From Norana najaformis (taxonomy: Eukaryota; Annelida; Clitellata; Crassiclitellata; Hormogastridae), in NCBI GenBank assembly GCA_964023275.1, contig OZ029919.1, forward strand, positions 8,885,202 to 8,949,201: a DNA stretch of 64,000 bases. The letters run 5' to 3'. Position numbers and translations under genes: made by a program. This document shows, one piece after another, positions 58,045 through 64,000 of this stretch; within the stretch, counting starts at the first letter, position 1; each line of letters begins with the position of its first letter. Below the pieces are notes generated by a model. The model did no database searches and had not been told where the DNA came from. It saw only the letters and a list, made by a program, of their open reading frames with translations.

Positions 58045-58185
58045 ATGTATGTATGTACATATGTATGTATGTATGTGTGTATGTACGGATGTATGTATGT
58101 ATGTATGTATGGATGTATATATGTATATATGTATGGATGTATGTATGTATGTATGGATGTATGTGTGTGTGTATGTATATATCTG
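58045..58185. repeat. (TGTA)n microsatellite
   Basis: Interrupted ATGT repeats with GGATGT variants. Confidence 0.9.
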
Positions 58186-58574
58186 GCTATTCATGCAGCC
58201 CCTTTTAAGAATTTCAGAAAGTGCAGCCGCTCGTCATTGGGCTATTGGACTATTTGACTGTAGCCCAGATAGAATAGGAATCCAGCAATAGAATGCCTTT
58301 TCATTCCAATTCATGTGACTTGAACACAAAGTATCATTTTTACTTGATTCACACCTAGATTCAAACTCCAGACAGCTGCAGTTAAATGCTGTCAGTTAAA
58401 AAGGATCAGTCACCATAACACAAGTATGTGTGTAATGTATGTAACTGAACATATTTACAGCACCCTCTAATTAGCTCTCAAAAGTGCTTCTAACTATTCT
58501 AAACATTGTAAGAGTTCTTCAAGACCAGTAAGTTCATCAGGAAGCAAATAATGCTCAGATGACTGGAAGTCACA

Positions 58575-58642
58575 ACTGTAATGTAATCTGCAGCAGTATG
58601 CTAGCAGTATGTTAGCAGTATGTTAGCAGTATGTTAGCACGG
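58575..58642. repeat. Short 11-bp tandem repeat
   Basis: GTATGTTAGCA repeated about four to five times. Confidence 0.75.
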
Positions 58643-58789
58643 CTAACAATGAAGGATAAGTTGGAGCCACGAACCTTTGGTGAGACTTGGACGTTACGAG
58701 CCATTCAAGTGGTTTTCCTGGATTGACTGATGCGCCAAACCAGTGATTGGAAACACTGACTTCTATTAACCAGTATATGGGGTCTCTGC

Positions 58790-59190
58790 TTACAATGGCC
58801 TTGATCAGAATGGCCATCTGCCGTAATTGAGTGATCAGCTGACAGTAATCAAAATGGCCACCAACCAGCACTGAATGATCATATGCTGTTGATCAAAGTG
58901 ACCAGGTGTTAGCACAGAATGATCGAATGGTGTTGATCAGAATGGTCAGCAGCCAACACTGAGTGATCTGCTGGTGTTGATCAAAGTGGCCACGAGCCAC
59001 TGCTTTAACAGCACTTAATGATCGAGTGATGTTGATCAGAATGGCCACCAGCCAGAACTGAGTGATCTGCTGGTGTTGATCAAAATGGCCAGCAGCCAGC
59101 ATGGAGTGATCAAATGCTGTTGATCAAAGTGGCCACATGTTAGCACTAAATGATCGAATGGTGTAGATCAGAATGGTCGCCAGTTGGTTC
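58790..59190. repeat. Minisatellite, about 44-bp unit
   Basis: GTTGATCAGAATGGCCACCA followed by CACTGAGTGATCTGCTGGT recurs eight or nine times, with one unit carrying an approximately 11-bp insertion. Confidence 0.8.
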
Positions 59191-59744
59191 ATGGCATTCA
59201 TGGTGTTGAGTGAACCTTTGGTCTGCTATGTTTGATGCTTTAAAGGTGTGTCTAGATGGGTGGTAGGCTACTGATCAGACTACGTGAGCAGTAACTCAGA
59301 GGATAATGGGAATTTCCATCACTTGGAAAACAATCAGTAATCAGAATTTCCGCTACTTAGTAACAGCATACTGCTTAAGCCTTTGGGGGTTAAAAGTTCA
59401 AGGTAATGGACTGAGCAGACAATAAATAATAATGTGTTGATTATAAGAGTTATTATGGGCCAGATTGACATTGTGATATTGAGTAATAAAGTGTCCAGGT
59501 TGAATGCAGGCTGTGTGAAAATTGAAGCCAATTGAGCCAGAGAGACGTTGCACACCACGTGTATCACACATTATAAGAACATTAAACGCTAACGAGATGC
59601 AACTGTTGCAGCAACCTGTTGCCACTGCTGCAGTTCTTAGTTTAAATGGGTTAGCCTATATGCCACAATGAATTGGTGGCATAAGTTATGCAGAATTGCT
59701 TGTTTGGAAGGGTCTGTTAAACATTCATTTTCACCAGGGTAAAT

Positions 59745-60125
59745 GGCCCCAGAGACCAACTGCCTCATATTCTCGAGACCAATTGCTTCGTAAATATTTG
59801 TAATATGAGACCAGTTGCCTCATGTAAATATTGTTTGTAACACGAGAATAGTTACCTCATATGAGCATCATTTGTAATATGAGACCAATTGCTTCATGTA
59901 AACATCACTGACTGTATGAGACCAATTCCCTCATGTAAATCTTGTTTGTAACATGAGACCAATTGCCTGTTGTAAACATCATCTTCAATAAGAGATCAGT
60001 TGCCTCAGGTAAACCTTATTTGCAACATGAGACCAGTTGCCTTATGTAAACTTCATCCACAGTGTGAGACTTATTGCCTCAAATGAATATCATCTGTAAT
60101 TTAAGACATTTGCCTCATCTTAGTT
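59745..60125. repeat. Minisatellite, about 37-bp unit
   Basis: GAGACCAATTGCCTCATGTA followed by AACATCATTTGTAATAT recurs about ten times with substitutions. Confidence 0.8.
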
Positions 60126-60584
60126 TGTAATTGATTGCTGCAGCATGTTTTTGGCACATATGATGACACGTGCATTCCAATTAACGAGTCACCAATACAG
60201 GTGACAGCAGCATTTTCAGCAGTGTTGGCAGTTGATTTCTAGTTTACTTATACTCTGAATGATTGCCACGAATAAAAATGGCAAGTTTAAGATGGTGTAA
60301 GCCACTAAGTTGTGACGATTGTTGCCTTAAGCTAATGCACTGAATGATTTCCATTGGTGACAAGTGATGGCTAGACTGAGCATATGCTGATGGATTGCCA
60401 TCAGAAGGGGCGAGCAATGGCTCTTCCAACTCTTGCCATTACTGCACATCGTGGGCAAGTGCAAACTTACATTGACTGATTGTCAAGTGTAACCATGACT
60501 CTTGACTTATTGCATGTATGTATATGTGTGTGTATGTATGTATATATGTGTGTGTGTATGTATATATGTATCTAGACACTGCAG

Positions 60585-60900
60585 TGCCTCTTAAGTTCCT
60601 CACAAAGCGCTGCCTGCACCAGCCTAAATGTTGTTAAAGTCATTTAGGACAAAAGTTAATCTATAATCAAACAGGGCTCATAACTAGGAGAGTCACCGGT
60701 GGTGAGCTTCCGCATGCACGCAGAGCCCAACTCACAAATTCCCGTCCAGAACAAATAGTAGGAACCATGTTCTGAGTTCCTGCAACTGTTGGCTAATGTA
60801 AACATTGACAGTGATGGATCGTGACAACTGCAGTATATCTTAGCATAAACATCACTGTGACCCAGTTTCAAATAAGGCCAGTTGAAGGACAATATTTTGT
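60585..60900 (-). repeat. LINE fragment, same family as 37.4-38.2 kb
   Basis: CTCACAAAGCGCTGCCTGCA, AATGTTGTTAAAGTCATTTA, ACTAGGAGAGTCACCGG and CGCAGAGCCCAACTCACAAA follow the order seen at 37430-37590 and 39680-39760. A GTAT microsatellite precedes it at about 60505-60565. Confidence 0.5.
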
Positions 60901-60934
60901 GATGCATTAGTGTATGTTTTTACAAGATTACAAA

Positions 60935-62340
60935 GATGAAGTGGTTGATTGGTTTGGCAACTGATTTTGTCTGACTTCAGATGGATTGGTTATTTGGTTC
61001 GGCAACTGACTTCAGATGAAAGGATTACTTGGTTAGGCAACTGACTTCAAATGAAATGATTATTTGGCTAGGCAACTGACTTCAGATGAAATGATTATTT
61101 GGCTAGGCAACTGACTTCAAATGAAATGATTATTTGGCTAGGCAACTGACTTCAGATGAAAGGGTTATTTAGTTAGGCAACTGACTTCAGATGAAAGGGT
61201 TATTTGGTAAGGCAACTGACTTCAAATGAAAGGATTACTTGGTTAGGCAACTGACTTCAAATGAAATGATTATTTGGCTAGGCAACTGACTTCAAATGAA
61301 ATGATTATTTGGCTAGGCAACTGACTTCAGATGAAAGGGTTATTTGGTTCGGCAACTGACTTCAGATGAAAGGATTACTTGGTTAGGCAACTGACTTCAA
61401 ATGAAATGATTATTTGGCTAGGCAACTGACTTCAGATGAAATGATTATTTGGCTAGGCAACTGACTTCAAATGAAATGATTATTTGGCTAGGCAACTGAC
61501 TTCAGATGAAAGGGTTATTTAGTTAGGCAACTGACTTCAGATGAAAGGGTTATTTGGTAAGGCAACTGACTTCAAATGAAATGATTATTTGGCTAGGCAA
61601 CTGACTTCAAATGAAATGATTATTTGGTTAGGCAGCTGACTTCAAATGAAATGATTATTTGGCTAGGCAACTGACTTCAGATGAAAGGGTTATTTGGTAA
61701 GGCAACTGACTTCAAATGAAATGATTATTTGGCTAGGCAACTGACTTCAGATGAAAGGGTTATTTGGTTAGGCAACTGACTTCAAATGAAATGATTATTT
61801 GGTTAGGCAACTGACTTCAGATGAAAGGGTTATTTGGTTAGGCAACTGACTTCAGATGAAAGGGTTATTTGGTTAGGGAACTGACTTCAGATGAAATGGT
61901 TATTTGGTTAGGGAACTGACTTCAGATGAAAGAGTTATTTGGTTAGGCAACTGACTTCAAATGAAATGATTATTTGGTTAGGGAACTGACTTTGTCTGGC
62001 TTCAGATGAAAGGGTTATTTGGGTTAGGCTATTGACCAGATGAAATGGTTATTTGGTTAGGGAACTGACTTTGTATGACTTCAGATGAAATGGTTGTTTG
62101 GGTTAGGCTACTGAGCAGATGAAATGGTTATTTGGTTAGGGAACTGACTTTGTCTGACTTCAGATGAAATGGTTATTTGGTTAGGGAACTGACTTTGTCT
62201 GACTTCAGATAAAAGGGTTATTTGGTTAGGGAACTGACTTTGTCTGACTTCAAATGAAATGGTTATTTGGTTAGGCAACTGACTTCAGATGAAAGTGTTA
62301 TTTGGTTATGGAACTGACTTCAGATGAAATGGTTGTTTGG
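60935..62340. repeat. Satellite array of 35-bp units with 45-bp variants
   Basis: The core unit is GGCTAGGCAACTGACTTCAG plus ATGAAATGATTATTT (35 bp), repeated over about 1.4 kb (close to 40 units). At both ends units carry an extra TTTGTCTGAC after ACTGAC, making 45 bp. Variants (AAAGGGT for AAATGAT, GGTAAGG) occur in recurring blocks. Confidence 0.92.
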
Positions 62341-62439
62341 TCTCAAGACAGCTGACCCCTATACAGAACGTGTTAGAACTTTCTTGTCAATAACATATAT
62401 AAATGTAATTTTAATTATGCTCTTATGTAGGTCCTCTTC

Positions 62440-62550
62440 AAGGTAAGCTTCCTATATGCCTGTGTGCATGTATGCATTTATGCATTCAGGCATATATGTA
62501 TATATGCATGTATGCATGCATGTACTTACGTATGTATGTACTGTACGTGC
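62440..62550. repeat. ATGC/ATGT microsatellite
   Basis: GCATGTATGCATTTATGCAT and later ATGCATGCATGTA repeats. Confidence 0.75.
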
Positions 62551-62769
62551 TTCCCATATCCAATCAGACGTTAATAGTTTGAAACAATTTTACTGTGTAT
62601 GGGAAATGAACTCGGTGTTGATTAGAAGTGTTTTATGAGTTTGTATCACCAGAGCAGAATACAAATTGTTGGTGATGATGTCAAAGGGTCAGGTCGAAAC
62701 AGACCAAAGAACTGCATTGGTTAGCCAGGCCTATTGCCTTTCGGATGAATTTGATTCCTATTCAGATTA

Positions 62770-62875
62770 TTATGTAAGTGGCTTAACAGCATAGTGGTTA
62801 GTCTGCTTAACTATCAACTCAAGGGTCTGGGATTCGAACTCTGCCGGGAAGGATATTTCTTTACCCCTACTACCG
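62770..62875 (+). repeat. tRNA-derived SINE head
   Basis: GCATAGTGGTTAGTCTGCTT (A-box-like) and GGGTCTGGGATTCGAACTCT (B-box-like) are about 50 nt apart. The stems do not pair well enough for a functional tRNA. Confidence 0.5.
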
Positions 62876-63084
62876 GTGAAGAAAGAAGGGTAGTCTCTTA
62901 AGCTAGCCTTTAGAGTCAGTCTTGGATATGAAGTCTTGGCGACTTCGCTTTCTTAGCCTCAGCACATGAGGATGGGTTCTTGCCCTCACCACCTGATCTT
63001 CCTACCAACAGTGTATGGTCATTGTACTCATTTTATAGCTGAGTTCACTATGGAAACTTAAAAGTTAGGCTTACAAATTTCTGC

Positions 63085-63165
63085 CCTGGTGGGGATTTGG
63101 ATCCCCTAACTCTTGCTTGACAGTCCAGCAAGCAAACCGCTAGACTGTTGCGCTCCCCATTTTGC
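63085..63165 (-). repeat. tRNA-derived SINE head or tRNA pseudogene
   Basis: The reverse complement runs GGGGAGCGCAACAGTCTAGC, GGTTTGCTTGCTGGACTGTC, AAGCAAGAGTTAGGGGATCC, AAATCCCCACC. It is tRNA-sized with a good T-stem (GGGGA...TCCCC), but the anticodon arm is irregular. Listed as a repeat, not a tRNA gene. Confidence 0.45.
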
Positions 63166-64000
63166 ATAAAAGCTGCACGTTGTCAGGGTTGCTTACCTGA
63201 GCTTCCAGGGGGGGAGAGAAAGAAAGAGACAGACAAGTAGATTGGGACGATTTTCCACCAAGTTTATGGCTTAATTGTCCCATTCCTGATGTGGTAATAA
63301 AGCCCCACGTGTGAGCTGGGAATCTTTTCATATGCCAGTTTCGTTTTAAGCACTTGTTAGTTGTGTGCAAGGGTTGCTGTCACGGGCCTAGTCACTAACA
63401 AGGTAACCGTGGCAGCTTATCAGCTCTGAAGCAGTAGGAACAGCCGTTGTCTTATTTGTTTACCATCTGGAACGTTCCGTGGGTCTTCTGGTGCCCGGCA
63501 TAGGGTGGTCTACTGGTATGTGGTGCAACACCGCCGGGCAGAGGCCCCGTGCTGAACCACCTGTAAGGCCGAGGGCTGTGCTGGAGGGCAGTGTGGAGGA
63601 AGGCTGAACCTACTGTGTTGCTCAAAGACCGGCAGTGAGGACCAGCGTGGCAGAGACAGATTCAGAAAAATACAGGAAGTGGGACTTACTGGCAAACAGA
63701 CAGACAAGGAAGCAGACACCCAACCTACAAACTGAACATGCAACCGGACAAGCAAGCACGCATTCAGCAAGACAGTCTGTGGGGCTGGCAACTGAACAAG
63801 TAAACAGACAAGGAATCAGTCAAACAGAGAGAAAGACAGACAGACAGTGAGGCAGGGATCCTGGCAGATACACAGATGAAGAGATAAGAATCCGTGCATG
63901 GAAGAGTTCAGAGACTGGCTTTGAAATTAAGGTGATATTTTTACGTAGCATCTGTCCATAGTACAGTAATATGGCCTCAGATGGGTAAAAATAGGCCTTG
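63166..64000. other. Right edge, no supported gene
   Basis: Contains ACAGACAG-rich sequence at about 63655-63850. Open frames on both strands are repeat-driven or lack any recognisable domain. Confidence 0.3.

Noticed and set aside
62770..62875. Functional tRNA gene
   Set aside because: Good B-box-like sequence, but acceptor and anticodon stems do not pair; best read as a SINE head.
63085..63165. Functional tRNA gene on the minus strand
   Set aside because: A- and B-box-like blocks are present, but the anticodon arm does not form a regular stem-loop and similar heads occur as SINEs in the window.

Overview
The window is eukaryotic and almost certainly comes from a marine invertebrate animal. 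The evidence is split genes with GT-AG introns, an animal-type LMBR1 family membrane protein, an ankyrin/SOCS-box protein, tRNA-derived SINEs, LINE remnants, and abundant microsatellites and satellites. The frequent TAGGCCTA-like octamer and the repeat style would fit an echinoderm or other non-vertebrate deuterostome, but that is an impression and not a placement.

Layout. At 1-1.2 kb there is one exon of a minus-strand gene that runs off the left edge, plus decayed sequence. At 3.1-4.4 kb lies an uninterrupted, GC-rich minus-strand gene for an ankyrin-repeat protein with a C-terminal SOCS box (ASB type, predicted Cullin-RING ligase substrate adaptor). At 6.0-8.8 kb I reconstruct a three-exon minus-strand gene for a 162-residue multipass membrane protein that I do not recognise. 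Its introns carry SINEs and a GAT/GAG minisatellite whose unit lengths are all multiples of three. At 9.57-14.10 kb is a 4.5-kb satellite of a 28-bp unit (about 160 copies) with internal segmental duplications. From 14 to 29.3 kb the DNA is gene-poor and filled with SINE, LINE and DNA-transposon remnants.

From 29.8 to 42.6 kb, 14 coding exons on the plus strand give a complete 505-residue LMBR1/LMBR1L orthologue, with every intron phase consistent. A further set of phase-compatible plus-strand exons at 46.5-47.3 kb may be the 3' end of another gene. From 47.9 kb to the end the DNA is again repeat-rich: SINEs, LINE tails, long CT runs, and a cluster of unrelated minisatellites at 58.6-62.3 kb that includes a 1.4-kb array of 35/45-bp units. 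Two short minus-strand candidate exons lie at 51.3 and 52.1 kb.

The genes do not form an operon or a visible pathway. The ASB protein would act in ubiquitin ligation, LMBR1 in membranes, and the small multipass protein is uncharacterised. Exon coordinates and splice phases were worked out by eye. Family assignments rest on recognised sequence similarity, and no database search was possible.
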